This document shows positions 48,641-64,000 of a stretch of DNA of 64,000 nucleotides, in pieces. How positions within the stretch are numbered: the stretch's first letter is position 1; each line of letters begins with the position of its first letter. The DNA lies in the NCBI RefSeq assembly GCF_000002425.4, contig NC_037254.1, forward strand, positions 1,188,976 to 1,252,975, read 5' to 3'. The notes under the pieces are model-generated. The model made no database searches, was not told the DNA's origin, and saw only the letters and a list, made by a program, of their open reading frames with translations. The DNA is from Physcomitrium patens (Eukaryota; Streptophyta; Bryopsida; Funariales; Funariaceae). The translations under genes and the position numbers were made by a program.

Positions 48641-51600
48641 AGGTAGAATGGAAATTGCAACAAAAAAATTCTAATTCTAATAGAATACTAATTAAACTTT
48701 AAATAAACATTAACAATAGAAAAATGATAAAGTACTCAATTTATTGATGTTTTTGAACATCCTAAATTTATATTTGTATTAATTGGTCTTCTTTATTTTG
48801 TATGTGGTGAGAAGAAAGAAACTGCTACTATGCTTTTATGTAATTAATGTCAACATAGGTAGAATATGGCATGCTTGACATGATATCTTTTTACTCTTCT
48901 TTCAAGAAATTAGATTTATTTATATTGTAGAAAGTATTTTAGGTATATTTTATTTGTTGATAAAGATTGAAGATTCTTTCTTTCATATTTATCACACGTT
49001 TAGATGGTCTAGCTACAACAATATTGGCTTAGATGAATACAATTTAGTAGCAACATCATTATACCATTCATCTTTGATTGTGTATATTTTGTTGTTTTAG
49101 TTAAGTGGATGGGTTCATATTCAATTAGAAATAGAAGAAGAAAGGCACTTAAGAATAAGTTGGTTGTACATTTATATTTAGTTTAGATTACATACTTTGT
49201 GATTGATTTGTAGCATTTAATGTATTGTATGTAACAATCTTTGTTTATACAACAACTATTATGTGATATAGCTTTAGGTGCCAAATCTTTTGGTTGTATA
49301 TGATTTAATTCTATTTAATGGTTTTTCATCTATTTAGCTTGTTCTATTAGTTGATTTTATTGATGTCAATTAGAATTCAAATACTTAAGTGGAAAAACTT
49401 CTTTAACTTAACAAACTTATCAAGTCTTATGAATGATTTTGAAAAACAAAAGCTTGTAGTATAAGAATTTATTTGGCTATGGAGATTTAGTCATTTAATA
49501 AAGCATTAGGATTTTCTTCTACTCACACTTACACTCTTGGATTTCTTCTTTGTGGTGCAAGACATAGCTTAACTTATTTGTGTATAGATTTATCATCTTT
49601 TCTTGATTTTTTAGTTTGAAAAACTTCTTTAAACATACATATTTAATATGTCTTCTACTTAAAATTCTTTTATTTTTAAAGAATTCTTATTAAATTTCAA
49701 TTTCAAAGAATAAAAGTAAAAAAAAAAAAAAATAAGCCATGCAATGTTATCTATATATTGAGATTGCTCAAAGAAACAAGTGATGGCTTTCATTCACCGC
49801 ATGCATCTTTCTTGATTTTCATCAAAAGTAAAATAAAAGTACAAAGTTAACTCAAATTTTTATCAATAAAAAATCAAGCAAAGTGCCCAAATCACTAAGA
49901 GTTTACCAATCATTTTTGAATTGTTGTAAACTTGTGAGTATACTTGCAAGAGTGTACGTGATCTAATTTACTATTATTTTTGGCAACATCAGAGATAAAA
50001 TTTAGAAATTGTGATGCTTTGGCACTATTTATATCTTTATTTTTATTTTTTAAATGGTGATGGTTACAATTTACGTGATAACTCATGTCAATGTGTTCTT
50101 GTTAGATTTGGTTATTAATTTTTTGATTGAAAATAGAGTTGATTAGAGCGTCTATTTTTTTAGTGGATAATATGGTTTAGTTTCTTAATCTTTATTGAAC
50201 TAACTATAGTCTTGCAAGAGTGATTATAAGTATAGTTGCAAGCCTTGGCATGTGGTATTAAAAAATTCAAATTGGCATTTTTATTATTGGATGTTAGTTG
50301 CTTTAGTTTTCAATCAGTAGGTTTTAGTTGTTAAAGCTTATCACTTTTAGGTGAGTGTAAGGAAGATTAGATACTCTATACATACATACTAGGCTTTGAT
50401 GTCTATAAAAAGTTATTATATCTGTTAAGTAGAATAAAGATTTTGTTTGCTTAGCTTTTATATGTTTAGATATTGATTGCTTTAGTTTTCAATTAGTGAA
50501 TTTAAAGCTTATTGATTTTGATATTATTTCCTTTAGGAAAGTAGAATGATGATTTGAAGTTTATCATACTCATTTTCATATCTTGAAACTTTTCACATAC
50601 TTGCATAGCTGCCTCTTACAAACATTGCTACAAACTAAAGATTTTGAAGTAATATGAGTGAACATGTTCTTGAAATTCCACAGTTGCTTACTTTTCATAC
50701 ATTTTTAAGGATTTGTGTCTTTGCTATTCAAAACATTGCTATTAGTATTTTAAGTAGATGGACTGCATTGTAGTGATTTGGACATAGTGAAAAGGTTTGA
50801 ACTAGAAAACTTTGGATTTAGTTTGCTTCTTATAGATTTCATCTATGTTGTAGAGGACTATCTCAAGAAAAAAATTGAATACTAAAGGTCTATAACCATT
50901 TGAAATTTGTGCTTTTGAGTTAGGGAGCAATAGCAAGAGCCTGATTTTAGTAAGAAGGGAGGCTAGAGAGAAGTCAAGACCAGTTGGAGTTGTTTGGAGT
51001 GGCACTACTCAATAAGGTCGTCTAAAACTTCATAACTAGAAGGAGCTAGAAAATTGGACAAGTGGAGTTGATCTGAGTAATAAATTGGACAAGTGGAGTA
51101 ATAAATCAAAATAAGTAAATATGTAGCTCTTAATATAAAACAAGATTGATAATCTCATAAGATATTTTTTATATTTTAGTTCAACTATCCTATTTTTGTA
51201 TACATTTTGGGTGCCATCAAATAAAAATTATTTGAAGGATAGAATTTTTAAAAATATATAATAAAAGCAAACACCTTATTTAAAGTTCCTTGATAATCTA
51301 TTATTATTATTATTATTAAGAGAAAATTCACTTCTTTAAAATATCTCTAGACTCTTTCTACTGAAGATTTACTCTTTAGTCCTAACTATGACCTCTTTTG
51401 TATCCTCAATTTTAAAAAGGTCATGGAATACCAAAAGTTATCAATAGCAGTTCAATCCACTAAAAAGAGATTGGACCATATGTTTTTAATTCATTTTTCT
51501 CTCAATCCATTTAAAATCAACAAAGGAAACAAAAAAAGTTACAAAACAAATACTCCAAAACTGGATATAGTTTAGTAGAAACACAAGGGAAATAATTATT

Positions 51601-52732
51601 AACCTTCACACTGTGTACAACAAGATGGGACTTACACCAATGAATTAATTAATCAAATTCCAAGTTATTCACTACTAGAAGAAGAAAACCCAGCAACAAG
51701 ACTATCACTACTCATTTTTTAAATACTAAACCAACCTAGCTTTCAACAACAGATTTTCTCTACGACACTGATCCATCTTCATCCTTTCTTCCTAAAGGAG
51801 TTACTTGTAACATGTCACATTAAATTCCTAATGATCCCAATCCTCTAATTTTCGTCCTCCAATCTGTTCTCTTTGTGTGACACCCTTTCTTTTCCACCTC
51901 TACTGCTCATCGCTACAATTGCTTCCAAAATTTCATACGCACATTGAAAGTTAATAAATATGTGTACCAGTACTCTGTAAACAGAAAATTTCCTCTCTGC
52001 CCATTGAAACCTACGTTATCTATATCTGGCGGTTGTATGTCTTCACAACATCATATTATACTCACCTTTTAAAAAAACTTCTCCAGACAATCAACCAAAG
52101 GTAATGTAAATTTCCACACTGAGCAAACGACGTTAACATCCACGTCGTGGAATTCTAACAATACGACCACAATCCATATCTTGAGTTGAACGATGGCTTC
52201 ACCTTGGAAAAGAGAAGTTGAGGTAAAGATAAGCTAACGTTTCCAATGAACCGACATTCAGGCATTACCATAGTTAATGCTTTACACCATTGTCTAAAAA
52301 GTTTCATATATGTGCAGAATCAAAATTGACACTGCAAAAACGATTGACTTCATCCAATCGACCAGCTCTTCGTGTCTTGAACGAATGAACGCAATCTGAA
52401 CAATTTCTAGATACCAGTGTACTTTTGCATGTGTAGCTTCTTCTACATTTTGCAGACAATTGTGGGACAGACCCCCATGACAAATGCAGGCCCCGCCTAT
52501 CCATGACTCTTCAGCTCTACCTCAAATACTGAGCGCTAATATACACCCGGCCAAGTAAGAGCCGACCAGCCAATCTACAACCTCACAGAACAGAAAGGGC
52601 ACTCGTCATGTCTAAAGAACCGTGAAAGAAATTGTGAGCAAAACTATGCACAGCCCTTCAAGAGAGCAAGGTGTGTCTGAAGCTACCAAAATTTTACCAC
52701 CTACCATCTAAGCGAGTCACCAAAAGACTACT
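48641..52732. other. AT-rich gene-free DNA, then 3' flank of the helicase gene
   Basis: 48641 to about 51600 is very AT-rich and without recognisable coding sequence; it may be older, unreadable element debris. From about 51600 composition rises, and the stretch next to 52732 is presumably the helicase 3' UTR. No RNA gene seen. Confidence 0.5.
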
Positions 52733-55596
<2,864 letters not shown>

Positions 55597-58500
55597 ATCT
55601 CTATCAATCGCCCTTTCACTGACACACCGTCTCCACTGTAATCAGTATCCGTGCACAATCTACTTTAACAAAAAGTTTAACTATATTCCACCGCCACAAA
55701 ACTCCTTGCAACTCAGAAACCGACCTTTGATCACGTAACCTGCACAGCCAGAAAATCATAGAAAAAACGAAAACTTACTCAATATTACACAATTACTCAA
55801 AAAAATAGAAAGCAAGTAGCTAGTGGGAGATGCACATGGCATTGCCAAGTACAACACAATTTTAATAAACAGTGAAAAGAGGATAAGAAAACCAAAAAAA
55901 CTGAAGAAAAGAAAAGAAAAGAAAAACGACCACACACACACACAAGTATGTTACGGTCAACTGCTGTTCAGTTTTCAAAAACCTAAACCTGCAGGCAATT
56001 GCTGCGCCGAAATACACAGTGAGACGGAAAGAGCACGCTTCAACCTGTGATCAATCGGCTCGACTCTCAAGACTTCACCAACGACTTCACACAATACCAA
56101 AAACTAAAAACAACACGACCAAAAACTAGCCAGCACAACAACTTTCCCAGCTATAACACTTCCCTCTCTCGCACTCTCTCTCTCTGTCTCGCTCCCGCAC
56201 ACACACACACGCAGGATGACATCGACAATGGATAAGGGATCGGTAAATGGAAAAAACAAAAAGTAGAGGCGAGACCTGTGAGGAGGAATACGACACCACT
56301 AACCTACTGCGCGAGACGAGCAATGGCGAACGTTGCTAGATCAAACAGAACTTCGAGTCCAAGTCTGAATCCCAACACTCCAAGGGAACCATACGAGCAA
56401 GTCTTTGCAGTATCACAAACATCTGGATTCGCGAAAGGGAAGGAAGGAAGGAAGAGGGTTTGCGAGAAAGGGAAGGGAATGGAATGGAGGGCAGGGAGGG
56501 AAGGAGAAGTGACGTGCACAATGGCGGAAACAAAGAAAGAACAGCCAAAAGTGTTTTCTGTTGTGTTGTGTTGTGTTGGCCCAACCCCGAAACCCTAATC
56601 GCGATCTCTTTCTTGCTTGAATTTGTCCCCGTTCCCATTGGCTAGCCCCGCAGTTTTGGTTGTGGCCACATCGGCCATGACGTCAACGGACTTGGAAAGG
56701 GGAGGGTTAAGTGGAAGATATTTATTATTATGTGTCCATTTATACAATGTTCATATCCAATGAGAAACAAGTCGTATTTGATTGAATAGGAATGGAAAAG
56801 AGAGAAAGTATTCATGGATGTTTGTGTGTGTGTGTGTGCCTATTCAATTGGATTACATACTATTGTCATTTCAAACTCATGTACTACAACGTGAATATAT
56901 TATTTTTCAAGATTTTTTAAGGGAATAAATAAATAACAATACATAAAATGAATGTAAACACGCATCATAGTATGGTAGTTTGACTTATCTAAAAAAGTTT
57001 GAGTTTTATCCGGGATGCATGAAAATGACATTCTAACACATAAAACAAACTAAAATTACCACTCAATGTATAAAAGATGAGTTACAACTTACTGAAAATC
57101 AATTATAAATCATGAAATTTGAGATTTTGCTCCAGGTTCTTATTGAATTTTTTTATGAGAACTAATTGCAGAACAGATGTAAAATAGAAAGTACTTTTAA
57201 AAAATCCAAGTTAACTTACATAGCTTTAAAAAGAGATTTATTGGAAGTTAATATGTATATTATGATTGGCTTTGGAAGAGTAGAAGATGGAAGGAAAGGG
57301 AATTTCTAAAATTATAAAAGTAGCATAGAAAAGGAAAAAGAAAATATCTGTATCCATAAGTTGTTAAAATGCTGTTAGAATCTTATAATGGAGCAACTCC
57401 AAGCTCTTATTCTTCCCATGCTATTGGATTGGCAAATTATACTAATCTCCATAGAACAATTGGACTTATGATTAGAAGTAGAGAGTTCTACTTGAAGAGT
57501 ATTTAATAAGACATGGTAAGGAAATCAAGCTTAACCTTCATACTATTTAAAGATAAAATGTTTTGCCTATGGAGTATGTAGTAATATTCAACAAATATAC
57601 ATATGACCTACCAATCTTTGACATACAAATATCAAGTCTTCCATATTTAGTATGCTATATCCAAAATATAGCTATACATTTATATTATATTATTAAATCA
57701 ATTCGAGTAATTAACACATGATCTTTGATTGGTGCCAGATAACGGACAATCTACAACCACAAGTCTTTTTACATGTCTTAAGTTTTATTTTTAGTGTCAT
57801 ATGGATGGAAATACTTTAAAGATGCAGCTACTTTAGTAGCAACTATGGGTAACAAAAAAAAAAAAAAAAAGGTCAAAAAATTAGAAAAAACGAATGGTGA
57901 GATAATGATATTGCCTAATACAATTAAACATGTAATTGATCAATGTCATTGCAATTATTTATTTCAAAAAAAAATGATTCTTTTACAAGCCTTAATTACA
58001 TCAGTTTATAAAATTATAAATTCTATTGTAAAAAAGATGAATTTTACAGGATTAAATTTGAAGTTAGTTGAAAAAATTACCTGAAAATACATGACAAATA
58101 ATAACAATCAAAGAATAAGAGATGTCATTAAGATTGAATCATAATTGATATTGTACAAAATAAAATAAACTTCTTAGTAAAAACACTCTCATATTATACA
58201 AGTAATAAAGATTATGGATTATTAATAATAATAATAATTATTATTATTTAAATGTTTTTTCTTCTTTTCAATCAAAATATCTTGGTTTCAAAAGACAATT
58301 AAAATTATACATCATATTTATATTTTACCAAAAATATAAATTTGAAGTTGATGTCACCAATTGGAATTTAAAGAATTTTTCAAAACATCAATATCATTTA
58401 TGGGGTTATTTTATTTTATTTTCAAGAGCTTGTGTGGTTGCTGTTGACCACAGGCCAAACTCTTGTCCCCATCAACCAAAGAAAACTGTTAGGGTGGATT

Positions 58501-59575
58501 ATTTGACAATCACAAGCAGCTAACAAAATTGTAAAGCAGGTCCCATAGTGTGTGATAGCAGAGCTTTAGTGCTTTTGAGTGATTCCTCTTGTAACCCTAA
58601 ACCATTACAATAAATAAATAAATAAATAAACAGTGGTACTCTCTATCAATCACATGTTGGAAAAAAAAAGCCACATGTTTGATGTGCTACCACATGTGGG
58701 TTGCTTTGGGAAGCCATTGCCAAGCCTGTGTGTGTTGTAATTGTGTGTGTGCACGTTTCCTATGCACGCTTCGGAACTGAAGAATCTTCATCTCATGGGG
58801 ATGCACCCACATGAAAGAAATGTGCAAATCTTGTGTTTCATACATTGTTGATAATATTTAAATATATATGTATTTTTTATATGTATTGGGCAGTACCGAC
58901 GTTGGGCTGTGGTTATTGGGTAAGTGGAGGATGAGGGGTATTAACCGGGTATCATCTGAATATCAATATACGCTCTTCAAAAACCCCAGGAAAGAGGGGT
59001 TTATCCGCAGCCTTGATGAGAGAAAGGGAAGATGATGGGGGGAGTGTGGGACAGCTCCTGTTTGGTATTGTTGCTGGAATTGTGAGTTGCCGAGGTTGGG
59101 GCTTAGGGAAGAGTCTTAGTGCCGTTGCTCTTCGACTTTGCATTGCATTTTGCGAAACAGATATCAATTTTTTCTACGACGGAGATCGAGTTTATGAGGT
59201 GTTTGTGTTTACACTTTGTGGGTTGTTTTGGAAGTGAGCTGTGAGTTTCGTCGAGCAGTTGAAGACGAACTGGATTGTTAATCTGGAATGGCGACCAGCT
59301 CTGCTGTGTTCCTGGGGGCCATGAGTGTGTCGCAGGGGGAGCGATGAAGCAGTGGGTTGAATTTGGGTTTCTGTAGGAGATTATTGGGGGTGAGTTGAAT
59401 ATTGTAGTGAATGTGCAGGTTCCTTCTTTGACAACAAAGTATAGGAGGCTTGTTCTTATGGAAATGAACCTGATCATTTCGGCACGATAGCGGCGCGTAA
59501 TAGCGATATCTGAAGAAGAAAATTAGAGTAGAATTCACTGACTTGGAGACAGAGGAGTTCAATTGCGTGTTTACA
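55597..59575. other. Divergent intergenic region between helicase and PPR gene
   Basis: 55597 to about 56640 probably holds the helicase leader and promoter, with CT/CA-rich simple repeats (about 56160-56215). 56650-58900 is AT-rich with short repeats: (GT)n near 56823, TAA-type runs near 58217 and AATA repeats at 58607-58630. 58930-59575 is probably the PPR gene leader. An open frame at 57794-58084 is A-rich and unrecognised. Confidence 0.55.
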
Positions 59576-62500
59576 ATGTTGCATCCTTTAGGGTTCAAGG
59601 CAGAGACCGTATCGTTTTCCCGCTTACTAGACCCAAAGCTCAATTCGTCAGGCTCAAATCGTTCCGCCCATTGCGTGAAGTTGAATGTCCAAATTGTGTT
59701 TGCTGAGTTAGTGCCGACAGGGGATGAAGGAGATTATCCGGGAAGGTACTATGAACCTCTCCCCATGCCTAACAGACGGTCAACCGCGGAGCATCTGGCC
59801 ACAACAATGCACAAAGTGCCAGCCAAGTACAAGAAGCGGCAATTGAACGCTAACCAGGAGGTTTGGACCCCACGGGAAGTCGTGAGCCGGGTGTTGGCCT
59901 TGAACCACTGGGAAGACATCGACGGAGTACTAAATTGTTGGCTTGGTCGCTTCAACAGGAAGAATTTTCCTGCCCTTATTTCGGTACTCCTTTGTCTGAT
60001 CAGTACCTTGACTACCTGTCTCAGCATTCCTTGTTGTCTCTGGCTGTTTCTCACTTCTTCGTATTCTTTGTCGGTGGGTCACCTGTGGAGAAATTCGAGA
60101 TTTTTCTGCTAAAAGGAACCATTGGAGCATTGTGTTTCATCTGGAATGTATTCAATTGATTCCATGCATATCTCAGAAATTTAGAATGAATTTTAAATAT
60201 AAATTAAAACTTAAACTCTGCCTCAAAGCCCGGAAAATAGGAAAACATAAATCAACGTTGGGTTCCGCAGGAAATCACGAGAACAGGGGCGTTAGAGCAC
60301 AGTCTCCGTGTTTTTAATTGGATGAAAAACCAGAAATGTTACCGGGCTCGTACCGACATTTACAACTGTATGATCTGGTTGCATGCCAGACATCAGCGTG
60401 CAGACCAAGCGCGAGGTCTCTTTTATGAGATGAAGGTTTGGAGGTCAGATTTCTTCAAAGCTACACGAAACTTCTTTTAAATTGTTCTGGTTCTTCTTCT
60501 GAAGAAAATGCTGGTTTACGTGTACGCTGTGAAATCTACTCATCAATCTTCACGACGTATATTTTGTAATTTCTTGCAGTCCGAGTTTCAAAATATGTAC
60601 TGACGCATGTTTGATGCCTTTGACTGCTCACGAACGATTATTTTATTTTATTTTATTTTATTTTATTTTTTATGTTAATGTTTATAACGTCCTAGGAAGT
60701 TTTGGGTTTATTCCAAAGTCTGTAATTTTAAACCGGGTGGAGTCTGGGATTATCTGAACTCGTACAATTGTTTGGCGATCGTGGTAGAAAGTTTTTGAAA
60801 GCTCATTTGTGTAGGGTCAATGTGAATTAGGTGCAAGCCGGATGTGGAAACGTATAATGCGTTGATGAATGTTCATGGACGGGCTGGACAATGGCGTTGG
60901 GCACTGCAAATTTTTGATGATATGTTACAGGCCCCTAAACCTGTAAGATTGTAATACGTGCTAACTTTATTGGCTTGCAACTTTCTTCTTTGACTACAAT
61001 GTCAAAAGTATGTGGATTGGCGGAAGTTTATTGTATTGTAGAACTGGATTGAGGATTTCTTTTGTGCGTGTTCGTCTACTATTAGTTTACCTTACATTTG
61101 GAGCATGCATATGGTCAAGAAAACCAGCCAAAACCATATGTTTACATATTTGCAATAACACGTGTTTTCAGCTAAATCTCTGGTTGAGCTCTTTTACTCC
61201 CCGTCTCCACAAGCAGCATGAAGCTGCAAACCTCAAGTTTTTGGCTTCTTAAGCCTAAGTTACAGCGTGAGTAACAGATGTAGAAGGCAGTGTGGAAGTC
61301 GCTCATAGTTATCATTGTTGATATGCAGATAGCTCCAAGCCGAAGTTCTTACAACAACCTGATCAACGCATGCGGCAGCAGTGGTCAATGGTTTAAAGCT
61401 TTAGAGATATGCAAGCGCATGACAGATAACGGTGTTGGTCCAGACCTCATGACGTACAATATTATCCTCTCTGCATTCAAATCTGGAGGTCAACCCCGTC
61501 ATGCAGTTGCATATTACGATCACCTCATCTCAAAGAAAGTACCTCTTGACCGATACAGCCACAATATAATACTGAATTGCCTGACAAAACTAGGGCGTTT
61601 CGAAGATGCGATCAATCTCTTCAAAGAAATGAGGAAGATGAATGGATGTGAACCAGATGTTGTTACTTTCAATGCTCTTTTACATGTATATGCTCTATGT
61701 GGGCAGATTACAAAGGCCCAGGAAACTTTTGATATGATGATTGGTGAGAACGCACTATCCATTCTATGAACTTGCCTGTAATCATTTGGAATCAATCAGC
61801 TGAGAGTAGTGACGATTTCAAGTCTTAAAAGTGCTAACTTTGAGGATTTTTTTGCGTACAGGGGAAGGTATGGCTCCTACGATAGTAACATTTAATACTC
61901 TTTTAGGAGCTTATGCGTCTCAGGGAATGTATACAGAGGCTCTTCAGGTGGTTGGGCTCCTTGTGAAAGCAAAATTTGAGCCAGATGTGGTTAGTTACTC
62001 CTCCCTGCTTAATGCGTTTGGCAAGGCTGGCTATCCAGAAAAGGCTCAAGAAGTTTTTGATCTTATGAAGCAGAGAAGCCGGAAACCGAACCTCGTTACT
62101 TTTAATGGCCTGATGGATGCATATGCAAGTGCTGGGAAGTACGAGCGAGCTCGGGAGCTTCTGCACGATATGGCGGAAGCTAGAATTGAACCTAATGTCG
62201 TCACGATATGCTCATTGTTTGCAGCATGTGCACGAGCTCGGTGCCCAGAGAAAGTGAGAGATGTATTTCATGAAGCTAAGGTACGGCAAATAGCGTTGAA
62301 TGTCCCTGCTTTCAATGCAGCCATTACAGCGTACATAGAAGCAGGACAATTTGATGAAGCTAAGGCGCTCCTTGAAGTCATGGAGGAGCAAAATCTTCGA
62401 CCAAACGGTGTCACATTTTTACTTCTTATCAATGCTGCTGGAAGTTTGGGAGATTACCGAGAAGCAAGAACTTTATATGATAAAATGGTTGATCTTGGCA

Positions 62501-64000
62501 TTCCTTTGACTGTGGAGCCCTGCTCAGCTCTTATTAATGCATTCGCCAAGCATGTAAGACCATTTTGTTGGTCATTTTTGTTCCACTTTATATTGCACAT
62601 GTTTGGATGCACCTATCAATATCAGATGCATGATCTTCAACTTATTGAGTTTGTTTGCAACTATTGAAGATAAAGCAAACTTGTCGCCCCTCAAGCAAAC
62701 TACATTGTTTTATTGATTGTTGTCAGAAACTGGTTTCAGGGCATGTACAATGAAGCACGTACAATATTTGACGATATGCGAAAGGCTGGATGTAAGGCAA
62801 ATGTAGTTACATATACGAGTCTCATGATTGCGTACAGTAATGCTGGTACAACTTTTCATACTCTTAATATTAGTCAGCTTTCTTGCTGGGAAAAAGTGAT
62901 ATGAAAAATGAAATGAAGAAGGAAAGTCCCTGGACATCAATTTATCTTATTAGAATTTATATTTTCTCCTTTCATAGCATTCGTATTGTAACGGACAGGA
63001 ATGTACGATGATGCTCAATTGGCATGCGAGGAGATGGTGGCAGCAGGGATAACTCCCGACTCGATCGCATTCGGAACTCTTTTTGTTGCCTTAAACAAAG
63101 CCAACCGTTCTGAAAAGGTTCTGCAGATTGAAAAGAGTTCGCGAGCTCGGGGAATTTTATTTGATGACGTTGCCTACACAGAAACGTTGTTGGCTTGCAG
63201 CAGGTACTGTTCTGATTTCTTGAAATTGGTGACTACTACCAAGGCGATGGCCTCATCGTCAAGTACTTGAAGGTTTGAATGCTTTCTGCAAGAGAAGCCT
63301 GATTAATATGTTTGATTCTTTTAGATGTGTGAACTGTCGCAGTATTTTAACCTGTATCACTCTCTGCCCTTGGGAACAGGCTAAAAGATTGGGAAACAGC
63401 TCTGTTCTTGTACGAAGGTATGAAAAAGAGACGGTTACGGCTTACAAATACTATGGTGATAAATCTACTTTCTGCTGTTGGTAGAAGCGGAAAACTTGAC
63501 CGATTACACAAGGTACCTACAGCCTGCCGATTCTGTTCATATCAGTATCTATTGTTTGCTGGACACATTGTCTGGCTTCTTGGTTTGACCAATAGAGCTA
63601 GTTAAAAATACTAAGTCCATCTAACTCCTTCGGTATCAGCTTTCTTTATTAGGATTGTCCAACTGTAATTCTGTATCAGTTTGCAATTAGAATAAAGATG
63701 GCTGTTTCCGCGAAAGATTTCCACGGCTGCTGCTCAGAACGTCTCCATCATGCTCTATGCCTGCAGGTCTTTTTGGAGCTACAACAACAGATTGGGTTTG
63801 TGCCAACATTGCAAATGTACAACATTTTGATCGATAGTTACAGCAGGGGCCTGAAGTGGCGGAAGTGTCTCGAGGTGTGTGACTGGAGCTTTGAAATTGA
63901 AATACCTGTGCTGGTTACAAAGTATGAATGTCTGTATGGTCGGATTGTCGATGTGTCTAATCTGTGTTCATTGTGGGCTGGGTTTCAGGTTCTGGGGTGC
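59576..64000 (+). CDS. EMB2654: P-class pentatricopeptide repeat protein, EMB2654 type (3' end beyond window)
   Basis: Chloroplast RNA-binding protein; in Arabidopsis EMB2654 is needed for trans-splicing of rps12 intron 1. Exons: 59576-59983, 60271-60443, 60831-60942, 61329-61743, 61862-62553, 62740-62845, 62999-63203, 63380-63512, 63767-63874 and 63989-64000 (continues). Phases agree, giving 788 codons so far; the family is about 820 aa. Landmarks shared with the Arabidopsis protein are ITRTGALEHS, LHARH, CKPDVETYNALM, HGRAGQWRWAL, APSRSSYNNLINACGSSGQW and MTDNGVGPDLMTYNIILSA. Tandem 35-residue helical pairs of the form VVTFNTLL..YA..G fill exons 3-9. The N-terminus is a plausible transit peptide. 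The start is the first ATG in frame. No C-terminal part could be checked. Confidence 0.93.
60636..60672. repeat. (ATTTT)n microsatellite in PPR intron 2
   Basis: About six tandem ATTTT units inside the intron between 60443 and 60831. Confidence 0.85.

Noticed and set aside
57794..58084. 96-codon Lys-rich frame on +
   Set aside because: Built on a long A run in AT-rich intergenic DNA; no family recognised.
60436..60443. Earlier donor (AAG|GTTTGG) for PPR exon 2
   Set aside because: It puts the next exon out of frame; the donor at 60443/60444 restores the CKPD repeat in frame.

Overview
The window is nuclear DNA of a land plant, most likely a bryophyte and probably a moss. Six genes can be read exon by exon and their proteins resemble land-plant families: SRP9, beta'-COP, ATG9, RPT3, a DED1/DDX3-type helicase and EMB2654. 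Introns are short and spliceosomal, intergenic DNA is AT-rich, and Ty3/gypsy chromoviruses have been decayed by C-to-T changes. The moss assignment is inference from overall style; no species-specific marker was seen.

Layout. 1-31 kb is a gene island. The last two coding exons of SRP9 (+) converge on the complete 24-exon beta'-COP gene (-, 2704-10687). Then follow ATG9 (-, 9 exons, 14388-18840), the proteasome ATPase RPT3 (+, 6 exons, 21629-24263), a truncated group II intron reverse transcriptase/maturase-like gene (-, 24955-27289) and an intronless AP2/ERF factor (-, 28710-29573).

About 32-48.7 kb is a graveyard of nested Ty3/gypsy elements. The oldest, on +, has RT/RNase H remnants on the left and integrase remnants on the right. 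It is split by a minus-strand element (33452-45912, LTRs of about 555 bp). That element is split inside its RT domain by a younger plus-strand chromovirus (37007-43078) with clear LTRs, an intact 5-bp target duplication (AAGAC), a chromodomain and an extra 3' ORF. A fourth, truncated copy starts near 47.1 kb.

52.7-64 kb is a second gene island: a DED1/DDX3 DEAD-box helicase (-, 5 exons) divergent from a pentatricopeptide repeat gene of EMB2654 type (+, 10 exons seen, cut by the window end).

The most exciting signal is in the young chromovirus. Its LTRs carry dense arrays of perfect heat-shock elements (alternating GAA/TTC pentamers, up to five contiguous) just upstream of a TATA box, and the two LTRs differ by exactly one 24-bp unit of that array. 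This has the look of a heat-activated Ty3/gypsy element, comparable in logic to the copia element ONSEN of Arabidopsis but in a different superfamily. Other points of note are a primer-binding-site-like sequence set 24-27 nt away from the LTR in at least two of the elements, two GC-AG introns proven by reading frame, a beta'-COP start codon separated from the rest of the protein by an intron, and a nuclear maturase-like protein that stops before its catalytic YADD block. The housekeeping genes act in ER targeting (SRP9), Golgi-ER transport (beta'-COP), autophagy (ATG9), proteolysis (RPT3), translation/RNA remodelling (helicase) and chloroplast RNA splicing (EMB2654); nothing suggests they are co-regulated as a cluster.
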